DNA of 28,435 nucleotides from CAJQHK01 sp038142525 (lineage in GTDB: Bacteria; Pseudomonadota; Alphaproteobacteria; Rickettsiales; UBA1997). The notes beneath the pieces were generated by a model. The model was not told the origin of the DNA. It saw only the letters and a program-made list of their open reading frames with translations, and ran no database searches. Location: NCBI GenBank assembly GCA_038142525.1, contig JAYQKE010000022.1:1-28435 (forward strand), read 5' to 3'. Position 1 is the first letter of the stretch. Each line of letters begins with the position of its first letter. The position numbers and the translations under genes are program-made. Below, in pieces: positions 17,361 through 25,463 of this stretch.

Positions 17361-17648
17361 ATGACCGACAAAATATCAAAACAAGAACTCATAGATCAAA
17401 TCTCAGAAAAATCAGGATTTAACAAAGCAGATTCCAAAAAAGCTTTAGAGTCAGTACTTGATTCTATTTCTGATAATCTCGAAGAAGGAAAAGAGGTAGC
17501 TTTTATTGGATTTGGAAACTTTTCTATTTCTCACAGAAAAGAAAGACAAGGAAGAAATCCTCAAACTGGCGAGGAAATCACTATATCAGCTTCTAATAAT
17601 GTTTCTTTTAAAGCTGGAAAGGCTCTTAAAGAGAAAGTGAATAAATAA
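17361..17648 (+). CDS. HU-family nucleoid DNA-binding protein
   Basis: A 95-residue HU/IHF-fold protein that bends and compacts DNA. Diagnostic segments are KQELIDQISEKSGFNKADSK, the GFGNFSISHRKERQGRNPQT stretch with the arm-tip proline (R-N-P), and GKALKEKVN. Length and the lack of insertions fit HU beta rather than IHF (inference). Plasmid-borne HU proteins often assist replication or silence AT-rich cargo. The ATG follows a tandem 16-bp repeat and the gene is followed by a hairpin terminator. It is divergent from the methyltransferase-kinase fusion and fully intact. Confidence 0.93.
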   Translation: MTDKISKQELIDQISEKSGFNKADSKKALESVLDSISDNLEEGKEVAFIGFGNFSISHRKERQGRNPQTGEEITISASNNVSFKAGKALKEKVNK

Positions 17649-17657
17649 ACTGGTACT

Positions 17658-17702
17658 ATTTTACACGTATCTCGGTGCTTGGTGCAACGATTCGTGTAAA
17701 AT
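17658..17702 (+). terminator. Hairpin terminator after HU
   Basis: A 10-base perfect stem (ATTTTACACG, 17658-17667, with CGTGTAAAAT, 17693-17702) around a 25-base GC-richer loop, starting 10 bases after the HU stop. The T run after the stem is weak. Confidence 0.55.
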
Positions 17703-17732
17703 TTGCCTCTAATTTGTTTTTCTATACTTTAA

Positions 17733-17817
17733 AAAGTACTTTATAGATAAGTAATTTATTATATAGATACAATAAAGCTAGAAATACTTATAAACTCTTA
17801 AATTTATAAAGTACTTT
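17733..17817. repeat. Inverted repeat built from two AAAGTACTTT palindromes
   Basis: AAAGTACTTTATA (17733-17745) is the inverse of TATAAAGTACTTT (17805-17817). Each arm holds the 10-base palindrome AAAGTACTTT, so this may be a paired operator or the tip of a cruciform. No gene lies between the arms. Confidence 0.6.
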
Positions 17818-17837
17818 AGAAAAATACAAAATAATAG

Positions 17838-18102
17838 CTAAAGTTCAGTGAGTTTCCTAAACATCAGTCTAACAATATATTTATGCCAAGGTATTATCAG
17901 TTTCATATAATATTTTCCTATATGATTATGAGTTTTAACAGACGTTGTTAAGGAAAGAGTTTTTGTAGATTTGTTATTTGGACTCAACTTTAAGACAGCC
18001 ATTACATCAAGATGTATGTCTTTTATTTTTAGAGTCATTAATGATCTTTCATAAGATTCAACAGTGAAAAAATCAAGCCTCTCTCCTTTGTTTAAATTAG
18101 TT
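17838..18102 (-). pseudogene. C-terminal remnant of a DUF2867-family protein
   Basis: About 87 codons remain, beginning GERLDFFTVESYERSL, with IKDIHLDVMAVLKLS and ending HNHIGKYYMKLIIPWHKYIV and RLMFRKL. The H-N-x-I/L-G-x-x-Y, P-x-H-x-x-I-V and M-x-R-x-L pattern is typical of the end of DUF2867 proteins, whose biochemical role is unknown. The N-terminal half is absent: the IS1-family element begins exactly at 18103, and the only ATG (18107) comes from the IS end. The sequence on the other side of the IS is from a different gene, so the missing part was lost, not merely split. Confidence 0.7.
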
Positions 18103-18868
18103 GGCATTGTTAATCCAAAATAGATAATAAGCCATTTCTCTTTAAAATCAATAATTTTACTGAATATTCAAGCATCTTTATTGATTTAGAGTAGCATTTG
18201 CTCTTTCTTCTCATTCTAGCCAAGAAGTGTCTGAACAAGCTATTATAGCCCTCGATAGTATAAGTATGTGCCTTGGATTGAATATGCTTGTCCTTAGGAA
18301 CAAATTTCTCATACGGTTTCCAATAATCCGTTGCTATAATGCCTTTAGCTCTGTCTTTTACTCCTTCCCAAAGTTCTTTTCCAGTTCTTGTAGATCTGTC
18401 GCCAACAACGAAGTTGATGAATTCTTTTGCATATCTATCAACAGCAATCCAGATCCAGACAGAGTTTTTTTGAACCAATATAGCTGTGCATTTCATCTAT
18501 CTCAGTTACGCATATTTCATGGCTATTTTGCAATAAATCAAGATTTTGACCATATTGCTTGATCCAGTTAAAGATACTTACATGACTAACCTTGAGAATT
18601 CTTCCTATAGATCTAAATCCTAGACCCTCTAGGTACAACTCCAGGGCAAATCTTTTTATTGATCTATCTTTAGAATTTCTGCCTTTTGTATAATTATAAT
18701 TGCAATCTTTACACTTATAGCGTTGCATTCCGTACATTTTACCATTTTTGCAAACGTTAGAACTGGAGCATTTTAAACATTTCATAGTTTGATTTATTGA
18801 GTTAAAATGCTTATTTTATGCTCAATGATGTTAATTGCTAGTAAAATCTATTGTAAATTAACAATGCC
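18103..18868 (-). mobile_element. IS1-family insertion sequence (766 bp)
   Basis: Ends are defined by imperfect terminal inverted repeats: GGCATTGTTAAT at 18103 and its inverse ending at 18868, with 22 of 28 terminal bases matching. The 766-bp length is what is expected for IS1. Flanking bases (AAATTAGTT on the left, GATCTTTTT on the right) do not match, so no target duplication is present. It encodes the two-frame InsA/InsB transposase. Confidence 0.85.
18110..18785 (-). CDS. IS1-family transposase InsAB' (programmed -1 frameshift)
   Basis: InsA (18785-18438) has a zinc-finger start MKCLKCSSSNVCKNGK, then YKCKDCNYNYT, and an HTH (FRSIGRILKVSHVSIFNWIK). InsB' (18496-18110) has the DDE catalytic core: the first acidic residue is in IDEMHSYIGSKK at the InsA end, the second in IATDYWKPYEKF, and HTYTIEGYNSLFRHFLARM gives the last region. 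The frames overlap at an A7 slippery run (T7 at 18465-18471 on the given strand); -1 slippage yields YIGSKKNSVWIWIAVDRY, the continuous fusion that is the active enzyme in IS1. This frame change is expected biology, not decay. Confidence 0.88.
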
Positions 18869-19174
18869 GATCTTTTTTATAGATATCTTTATGATCTTTA
18901 TCAAAGATTATCTTTTGATAACCTGCGATGGTAAATATTTCAATATTGTTGATATAATATCAAGATTACTTTTGAAGCCAAAATTATGATTAAAGATGTT
19001 AGAATCGCTATAATTATAAAAGATATTTGGTTCAAAAAATAAATTTTGTTTATATTTGTTTAATAATGTTGTTGATGTTGTTTCAAATTTTGTTCCTATA
19101 GCAATCTCTATAGCAAATAAATTTTGAATATTAATTAGTGATGCAATAATTATGACAAAAAGATATTTTTTCAT
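18869..19174 (-). pseudogene. 5' part of an exported protein cut off by IS1 (one frameshift)
   Basis: The start at 19174 gives a signal peptide (MKKYLFVIIIASLINIQ to about residue 21, NLFAIE) and then alternating hydrophobic/polar stretches such as LFFEPNIFYNYSDSNIFNHN, like outer-membrane beta strands. Near 18965 one base is missing; in the other frame the text continues as NNIEIFTIAGYQKIIFDKDH and runs to the IS1 boundary at 18868. The rest of the gene is absent across the IS. I infer an outer membrane or surface beta-barrel protein; no family is assigned. It lies downstream of the second sensor kinase on the same strand. Confidence 0.5.
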
Positions 19175-19355
19175 TTACTTATTTTGTTATAGACTTTTCT
19201 ACATACAGCCTCCAAACAACCCACATTCCCTTAATTATTAATTAAAATATCAGAAATATTGATTAATTTTTTTAAAATAATAAGGAACTTCACATTTTAC
19301 AAGATAAGTGGGTTGGAATATGATTTTGAAAAATAGATTCTGAAAATGAAATTCA

Positions 19356-20677
19356 TTAAAATTTTAAGCAAAATTCAACGCCCTCACCCTCTTGGGATTT
19401 ACAAATAATATCTCCATCAAAAGCTTTCATAACTCTTTTACAGAAAGGCAAGCCTAACCCAGTGCCACCATCTTTGTTGGAACTTAAGATGTCATCAAAT
19501 ATTGTGGCAATTTTATCTTGTTTTATACCACTGCCGTTATCTTTAAAATATAAATAACTAATATTGTTACTAATTTTGGTAGTAATAGTAATTTTAAAAT
19601 TGTCATTAGTGGCTTTAACATATAAGGAATTTTTCAAAAGATTAAATAAAACAAAGATAATTAGAGTTGCATCACCCCTAAAGTTAAAATTATCAATAAA
19701 ATCAAGTTGAATTAGCTCCTTTTCTTCTTCTTGAAAACTATATTGAGATAGAGCTTTATTAACACAATTAATTATTGAAAGATTTGTAAAATTATTTTTA
19801 TTAATTTCATTATCTCTGATATTATTTAGAATAATGTCAATTAAATTTAATGAATTTCTGGTTGAATTTTTCAATAAAGATATTATTTCCAATATTTGTT
19901 TAATATTTGGCTTTTTATTTTTTATCTCATTTTCAATAAAATCCAACCCTCCATCAATTGCTGATAATGGATTACGCATTTCATGAGCAATTGAACCACT
20001 AAGAGATTTAAATTTATTAATGGTAATATTAAGTAAATTATATCTTAAAATGGCATAGCTAATAATTGTTAAACTTATGGCAATAAATATGACTCCAAGA
20101 GGGTAAAACTCAAAACCATAATTACATAAATAATCAATTGCTGAAATAAAAAATATAAAAAGAGACAAGATACAATAACGTAGTCTTATTTGTTTTTGTT
20201 TAGAAGCTGTTTTTTGAGTGATATAAGCAATATACAATCCTCTTGTAACAATTATTGCAGTTTGTAATATATGTAAAGGATGTAAAATTGATGCTTTTGG
20301 ATAAAATCCCCAATTATATTGGTATGGGCTAGAGATAAATAAATTTGTGAAAATTAGAAATAAAAATAATATAAAGCTAAATATATAAGAAAAATATACT
20401 TTTTTAATTCCTTCTTATTTGCACTAATTAAAGCTAAAAAATGATAAAGTGTGGTTGGTAAAAATAAGATAAAAGACCAACCAATTTTGGTAATTAAAAA
20501 AGCCAAATTCTTATCTTTTATTTGAAATAATATTGCCCAAGAAAACTGCCAAGCAAATGTTGTTAAGCATAAAAAGAAAAACATTTTCACTATATAATCC
20601 TTTTTATTCCTAATAAGTGTTAGTAAGCCAACGGTAATAAAGATAAATGATGTTATTAATGGCAATAATGAATACAT
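19356..20677 (-). pseudogene. Seven-TM sensor histidine kinase (one frameshift)
   Basis: Repaired length about 440 residues. The N-terminal half (20677-20030) has about seven membrane helices with the sensor-domain signature PYQYNWGFYPKAS before the third quarter. The frame is lost at the T6 run 20400-20405 and regained by one added base (KKVYFSYIFSF). The kinase core is complete: H-box SLSGSIAHEMRNPLSAIDGG, N-box FNLLKNSLYV, G1 box FKDNGSGI and G2 box GGTGLGLPFCKRVM, ending KAFDGDIICKSQEGEGVEF. The FCKRVM..FGG..C.S style of ending is shared with the CqsS/LqsS/PhcS group (recalled). It is 36 bases downstream of the thioesterase, so the two form an operon. Only a phosphorelay with the receiver at 14308 is visible as partner. 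Confidence 0.8.
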
Positions 20678-20691
20678 AAGAAAGCTGTTAA

Positions 20692-20709
20692 GGGCGGTAA
20701 TTACCGCCC
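20692..20709. promoter_or_regulatory. Perfect 18-bp GC-rich palindrome between thioesterase and kinase genes
   Basis: GGGCGGTAATTACCGCCC is self-complementary, stands out in very AT-rich surroundings, and ends 15 bases before the kinase ATG. It could be a regulator operator or an RNA hairpin affecting translation of the kinase. No T run follows, so a terminator is less likely. Confidence 0.55.
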
Positions 20710-20713
20710 ATAT

Positions 20714-21231
20714 TTATATTTGATATTTTTCTATTTTATTTATAATTCCTGATGGAAATCTAATAATTTTTTTATTTTTATTAGCTAATACTATCTGTTG
20801 ATATCCATTTGCAAATATATTTTTTTCATTATTAACATCACAAAAAATAAATGTGATAAAAAATGAGGTTTTTTTAACATTATCAACATTTACCAAACAT
20901 CTAATATTTTGAAAAGGAAAAGTCTCTTTAACATATTCAGTATGAGCTTGTTTAGTAATAAGAAAATTAGGTTGTAAAAAATCTTTTGCAATACAATTAT
21001 AAAACCAAGCCTCTCTACAAACCCCTTGCCACTCAAAATATTTGGCAAAATAATTATTACCATATGAATTTGAATCTTTAAGATATGTAGTAAAATCATA
21101 GGCAAAAGTTTTTTGATAGATTGTTTTTACAATTTTTTTTTCTGCTTTATAAAGATATTAGAATTTATTTTAACAATATTATCAGTAAAATTATCTTGCT
21201 GATCTAATGTTTGAGATAATATATTTTTCAT
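20714..21231 (-). pseudogene. Hotdog-fold thioesterase (one frameshift)
   Basis: The ATG at 21231 begins MKNILSQTLDQQDNF. The frame is lost in a T9 run (21133-21141); adding one base yields a continuous protein of about 172 residues. It contains DSNSYGNNYFAKYFEWQGVC, REAWFYN and KQAHTEYVKETFPFQNI, the acyl-CoA thioesterase hotdog pattern (D-x-N-x-Y-G-N-x-x-F..Y..W.G..RE.). The second half (20896-20714) is a normal continuation. Such enzymes release fatty acids from CoA or ACP. Being next to a sensor kinase and near a PhcB-like methyltransferase, it could supply the free acyl chain for a signal (inference). A hairpin precedes the start codon. Confidence 0.72.
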
Positions 21232-21245
21232 TTTTATTTAAATTA

Positions 21246-21282
21246 ATACTAATTCTCTATTGAATTGAAAGAGAATTAGTAT
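21246..21282. promoter_or_regulatory. Hairpin upstream of the thioesterase gene
   Basis: A perfect 13-base stem (ATACTAATTCTCT, 21246-21258, with 21270-21282) and an 11-base loop, 14 bases upstream of the leftward thioesterase ATG. It may be an operator, a 5' leader hairpin or a terminator for a lost gene. Confidence 0.5.
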
Positions 21283-21620
21283 GGGTTAATAAATACACAA
21301 AATGTGTAACAATATCAATCCCACAAAACCAGATTTTGCTTTTATTTTAGTATTTATCTAAAATAGTTAGCAATAAGCCTAGCTATTGTAGAATTAATAT
21401 TAAATATTAACCATAATTTTTAATTTAAATAACTATTCTTTTAATTTGTGTTATTTTCTTTTCAATAATCTATTTAAAGAAAATATCAAATTTACAGGAA
21501 TTAAAGGTAATTCAAGCATTATCAGTATTTTTAAAAAACTAATGAAAAAAGAATAAATTGCAATTTCTACAAATTAAAAATAATCTTAAATTATTATAAA
21601 TTCCGATCAATTTTAATCAA
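21283..21620. other. Intergenic stretch with a possible coding relic
   Basis: No complete gene. On the plus strand about 21460-21556 reads NLFKENIKFTGIKGNSSII and ends FKKLMKKE before a stop, which looks like a gene tail but matches nothing I know. The first 40 bases hold a short inverted motif (TACACAAAATGTGTA, about 21292-21306). Confidence 0.3.
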
Positions 21621-21760
21621 ATGACAAAATTTCATCAAAAATTAGAAAATATCTTAAAAAAGAAAGTAAATTTCTTGATCAAAATGGTAATTTATTAAAA
21701 GCAAAATTAATTGATTATGCCTTTAATATTGATGAAGATTTAATTAAAATCTTTAAATAA
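21621..21760 (+). pseudogene. N-terminal fragment of a type III-like DNA methyltransferase
   Basis: The ATG at 21621 starts MTKFHQKLENILKKK; with one added base near 21660 it continues as ESKFLDQNGNLLKAKLIDYA and FNIDEDLIKIFK, then stops. Site-specific (Mod-type) methyltransferases begin with just such a segment: F-H-x-K-L-E, F-x-D-E/Q-x-G-N-L, L-I-D-x-A and D-x-D-L-I-x-x-L. All catalytic parts are absent. The IS256-family transposase frame is open from about here, so insertion of that element is the likely cause of truncation. Confidence 0.6.
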
Positions 21761-21839
21761 TTTTCGAAATAACTCTGACAATCAAGATCTTGAAGAGGAT
21801 TTTGATTATCAAAAGTTCAAGAAAGAAGCTATAGACAAA

Positions 21840-23009
21840 TTGTATGCTGGAAAAGGATTTTCTGGCAAAGATGGTATATTTACCAGTATGTTAAAAGATT
21901 TTCTTGAAACTGCCATGCAATCCGAATTGGATAATCATTTAAATTCTAAAAAAGAAGATGATGTTACCAATAGGAAAAATGGATTTTCTTCTAAAATAGT
22001 CAAAACCGATAGAGGTCAATTTGAGTTAAATACTCCAAGGGATAGAAATTCATCTTTTGATCCTAAAATAGTTAAGAAAGGTCAAACTATTTTAACTCCA
22101 GAATTAGATGATAAAATTATAACTCTATATTCTTATGGTATGAGTTATAGAGATATATCATCTCATATTGAAGAGATATATGACATTGAGATATCTAAAT
22201 CTACAATTACAGCTATTACAGACAAAATATTACCTAAAATAACAGAATTTAAAGAAAGGCAGTTAGAAGAGATTTATCCTATAATATTTCTTGATGCTAT
22301 GTTTTTTAAGGTTAAAGAAAATGGAAAAATAATTAGTAAAGCTTTTTATTCAGTTCTTGGAGTTGACAAGGATGGTAAAAAAGATATTTTAGGAATTTAT
22401 CTTCAAGAGTCAGAGGGAGCTAATTTTTGGCTTAATATTTTAACTGATTTACAAAATAGAGGTATAAAAGACGTATTGATTGCTTGTGTCGATGGCTTAA
22501 AGGGCTTTCCTGAGGCTATTAATTCAATATTTCCAAAAACTGAGATTCAGCTTTGCATCATTCATCAAATTAGGAATTCTATCAAATATGTTGCATCAAA
22601 AAATCAAAAAGAATTTATATCTGATTTAAAGACTGTTTATACTGCAACAAGCAAAGAAGTAGCCGAAGAAAAACTGCTTCTAATTGAAGAAAAATGGGGC
22701 AAAAAATATCCAATAATATTCAAATCTTGGAATAATAACTGGGATAATTTATCTAATTATTTTAAATATCCAAAAGAGATAAGAAAGCTAATTTATACTA
22801 CTAATTCTGTTGAAGGGTTTCATAGGCAAGTCAGAAAAATTACCAAAACTAAAGGCTCTTTTCCATCTGATCAATCATTAGAAAAGTTACTCTATCTTGC
22901 TATACAAAACATTAAGAAAAAATGGACTATGCCAATACCAAATTGGAGCTTGATAATTAGCCAATTTGCTATAAAATTTGAGGATAGAATCAAATTAGAT
23001 TTAGCTTAA
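21840..23009 (+). CDS. IS256-family transposase
   Basis: A DDE transposase of about 390 residues, the normal IS256 (mutator-like) size. It shows MLKDFLETAMQSELDNHL, the conserved SMSYRDISSHIEE-like block (YGMSYRDISSHIEEIY), catalytic Asp in YPIIFLDAMFFKVKENG, second Asp in LIACVDGLKGFPEAI with the following CIIHQIRNS, and the Glu in YTTNSVEGFHRQVRK. The only in-frame initiation candidate is TTG at 21840; the frame is open back to about 21750 without ATG, so the true start may be upstream or non-canonical. I could not define terminal inverted repeats. The gene is intact and could be active. Confidence 0.9.
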   Translation: MYAGKGFSGKDGIFTSMLKDFLETAMQSELDNHLNSKKEDDVTNRKNGFSSKIVKTDRGQFELNTPRDRNSSFDPKIVKKGQTILTPELDDKIITLYSYGMSYRDISSHIEEIYDIEISKSTITAITDKILPKITEFKERQLEEIYPIIFLDAMFFKVKENGKIISKAFYSVLGVDKDGKKDILGIYLQESEGANFWLNILTDLQNRGIKDVLIACVDGLKGFPEAINSIFPKTEIQLCIIHQIRNSIKYVASKNQKEFISDLKTVYTATSKEVAEEKLLLIEEKWGKKYPIIFKSWNNNWDNLSNYFKYPKEIRKLIYTTNSVEGFHRQVRKITKTKGSFPSDQSLEKLLYLAIQNIKKKWTMPIPNWSLIISQFAIKFEDRIKLDLA

Positions 23010-23090
23010 ATATAACAAAATATTAATCTAAATCTAAAAAAAATGGAAAACAAATTTTTGCCAAAAATTATCTTAAAAATTGGATTTATA

Positions 23091-23128
23091 TTTTTACAAG
23101 ATACGCTACGCTTAAAATCTTGTAAAAA
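23091..23128. terminator. Hairpin downstream of the transposase
   Basis: A perfect 12-base stem (TTTTTACAAGAT, 23091-23102, with 23117-23128) around the loop ACGCTACGCTTAAA. A/T tracts on both outer sides make it a possible bidirectional terminator between the IS256 gene and the leftward methyltransferase gene. Confidence 0.55.
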
Positions 23129-23208
23129 TAAAATCTCAATTCTTAATAAAATTATTAAGGCAAAATTTGAAAAAAATTAAATTGACACAGGGGATTGGAC
23201 ATTCCCAT

Positions 23209-24787
23209 TTAAGTCAACAACTTCAAATTCTTCTCAATTTTATTTATCTTATTATAATATTTATTTGCTTCAAATTCTGTGATATTGTGCATTTCTTCTT
23301 GTGCATCTTTTGGATTATTAATCCACTTCTTTAATCTTGAAACTTCAATATTTAATTTTTTGATAAATTCTTGATTGAATTTGATATGAATATTACCATT
23401 TTTAAATAATTTTACTGTAGCAAAGATTTTCATATTTTCTCCTCTTAATATTCTGGCTTTGCCATTTTCCCAATCTGTTGTTGGAATTGGATCAAATATT
23501 ATTCCTAGATTTCTGGCACAGACTCTAATATCATTTAAAATTCTGTAAGCTGTGTTGCTAGAATAACTGCAATAATTTAACTCTCCTGATGGGTAGGGCA
23601 CTCCATTATAATCACATCTGATATTATTACCATGACCCTGTAATATTATTCTATAATCAAGATAATAGTGAGAATGATCTTGTTTAGCACTAATATATCT
23701 CCATCCATCACTTTCCCAAGTTTTTTGATTTGATTTATAATTTCTAATATTTTTCTGATCTGTTAGATCATAAAATAAATCCATTAATTGCTTATCAATA
23801 TATTTATTAGTATTCTTTATTGCCCAAATTACTATTGAGTAAATATTATCAAGATTAAAATCAACAATATTAATGATTTTTGATGATATATATTCCCTGT
23901 TTTTAAAGGTTAATCTATTTCTTAATTTATCTAATTTTTCAAATAATTCTCGCCAATAGATAGTTTTTTAAATTCTCTATTTTGAATTTTAATGATTTTT
24001 TGATATTTTTTAGATTTATTTCTAATTCTGTAAATATTTGATGATCTAACTGTTCTAGCTGTCTGTAATTATTCAAGAGATTTTGCAAATCAATATTATA
24101 ACATTCAAACAATGTTTTAATAACATCATCGCCTTTAACTAATGAATTATTGATATTTTCCTTTACTCCTTTTGTAAAATTTGTAAAATCTATTTCTTCA
24201 TTATCTTTGATATTAAATTTAAATGTTTCTTCAAAAAATAGATCAAAAGGATCTCTATGAGAAGAATATCTATCAAAAGATAATTTTACAATTTCTACCT
24301 CTGCTCTTGCCTTTCTTGGTGCATCCAAAAAGTCAAAACACCCCAAAGAATGATCTGATAATTTTCTTTTTTTGATAATGTCATTAATTTCTTGATCATT
24401 TCTCCATCTTTTTGGCACTATAAAATAAATATGATCACAATTAGCTTCTTTAATGATTTTAATCATCCATGTTTTAAACTCAGAATAGGGTGGATTACAA
24501 AAGATATAATCAACCTTTTTATCGATTAATTGCTGATTATGAAAATCACGACCTAAAACAATAATATCTGGACTGGCACAATCTAATAATATCTGACTCT
24601 TTTCTATACCATATTTTGGGGAAGATTTTAGCTTCATCAGAGTTTGCCCATTACCACAGCCAATATCTAATATTGATCCATATTGTAAATCTTGATTGAT
24701 TTTATCTATCATATGGTCAGTTGTAGGGTAAAATTCAAAATCCTGATCCTCCTCTTTTAACCTTGTTACTATTTTATTGATGTTCAT
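23209..24787 (-). pseudogene. Class I SAM methyltransferase with DUF4942 domain (frame disrupted once or twice)
   Basis: Residues about 20-170 form a Rossmann methyltransferase: SILDIGCGNGQTLMKLKSS is the SAM motif and VDYIFCNPPYSEF carries the N-P-P-Y catalytic motif of N6-adenine/amino methylases. A helical linker follows. The frame stops at 23939; in the next frame coding resumes at once with ELFEKLDKLRNRLTFKNREY and runs into the second open part (23784-23209) with the DUF4942 hallmarks YRILNDIRVCARNLGI, KLFKNGNIHIKFNQEF and RLKKWI. The exact shift near 23945 is unclear and may be two events. The repaired size is about 525 residues. Such genes are common on mobile elements and probably modify DNA to evade restriction (inference). 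Confidence 0.75.
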
Positions 24788-24819
24788 TTTTATTGATTTA
24801 AATTAATTGATTATATCTC

Positions 24820-24945
24820 CTATATACCCAAGCAATCTCTTTTGTGATATTCTTGGCTACATTTATTAATAGCGACCTTTACCGATACTCCTGCAAGAGA
24901 TAAACTTGCAAAAAATAAGAATGTTATAAATATTGTTGTTTTCAT
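24820..24945 (-). CDS. Tiny exported peptide (41 residues)
   Basis: The ATG at 24945 encodes a signal-peptide-like start (MKTTIFITFLFFASLSLAGV) and a short tail with two cysteines (KCSQEYHKRDC). In a neighbouring frame the tail would read VAKNITKEIAWVYRRYNQLI, so one frame change is possible. It sits between the DUF4942 gene and the ArdC-N-like gene on the same strand. No family recognised. Confidence 0.4.
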   Translation of the reverse strand: MKTTIFITFLFFASLSLAGVSVKVAINKCSQEYHKRDCLGI

Positions 24946-24980
24946 GATTTATTGTTTTAAATATATATATAGGATACCTA

Positions 24981-25316
24981 TTAATTAACTTGTTCTTTAG
25001 AAAATAGGTAACAATGACCAAAAAATTCATAACCAGATTCAATTAATTCTTCTTTTGATATTTCTTCTGATCTATTATCTACCTTTATTGGCTTGGTAAA
25101 GAATAAATACCCCTTTTCTCCTTTTTTTACAATTTTTCCTTCCTTTTTCCATTGTCTAAATGTTTTTAGTTCAGAGTTAATTTTATAGATTTTTTCTTTC
25201 AATATTTCATTTATAGTCATATCCTGACAATTTTGATTTATATCTAATTGAATCTTCTTGGCCTTTTTTGCTAGATTTAGTAATTGTTGTTTATTTTGAT
25301 TTTTTATTTCTGTCAT
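24981..25316 (-). CDS. Small protein with ArdC N-terminal-like domain
   Basis: A 111-residue soluble protein. The block FRQWKKEGKIVKKGEKGYLF, then FFTKPI, and later EFFGHCYLFSKEQV follow the plan of the ArdC N-terminal single-stranded-DNA-binding domain (W-x-x-x-G-x-x-V-K-K-G-E-K-G, then a hydrophobic V-F-x-x-x-Q close). ArdC proteins protect incoming conjugative DNA; full-length ones add a zinc-metalloprotease domain, which is missing here. It is divergent from the RHH genes at 25464. Either a stand-alone ssDNA-binding protein or a shortened ArdC relative. Confidence 0.6.
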   Translation of the reverse strand: MTEIKNQNKQQLLNLAKKAKKIQLDINQNCQDMTINEILKEKIYKINSELKTFRQWKKEGKIVKKGEKGYLFFTKPIKVDNRSEEISKEELIESGYEFFGHCYLFSKEQVN

Positions 25317-25463
25317 AAGATTTTGATTAATTTAGTTATAAATATAGGATACCCCATATAAATATAATAATCAAGTAATTAATATCAAAATAATGAACTT
25401 TATCTTGACAAAATAGATAAATATAAAATACCCTTATAATTTACAATATCCAATCTTAATTAC
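25317..25463. promoter_or_regulatory. Divergent promoter region between the ArdC-like and RHH genes
   Basis: It contains TTGACA at 25405-25410 for the rightward direction, followed by AT-rich DNA with TATAAA/TATAAT-like strings at non-ideal spacing. Related phrases ATAGGATACC occur here (about 25342) and after the ArdC-like gene (24970), and may be protein-binding sites. Confidence 0.35.

Noticed and set aside
18227..18562. Plus-strand ORF inside IS1
   Set aside because: Antisense to the InsA/InsB' transposase, which has a full set of family features.
20890..21105. Minus-strand ORF of 71 residues overlapping the thioesterase
   Set aside because: Wrong frame: the neighbouring frame carries the continuous hotdog thioesterase text.
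23190..23210. Right terminal inverted repeat of the IS256-family element (GACACAGGGGATTGGACATT)
   Set aside because: No matching inverse could be found to the left of the transposase, so the element ends are left undefined.
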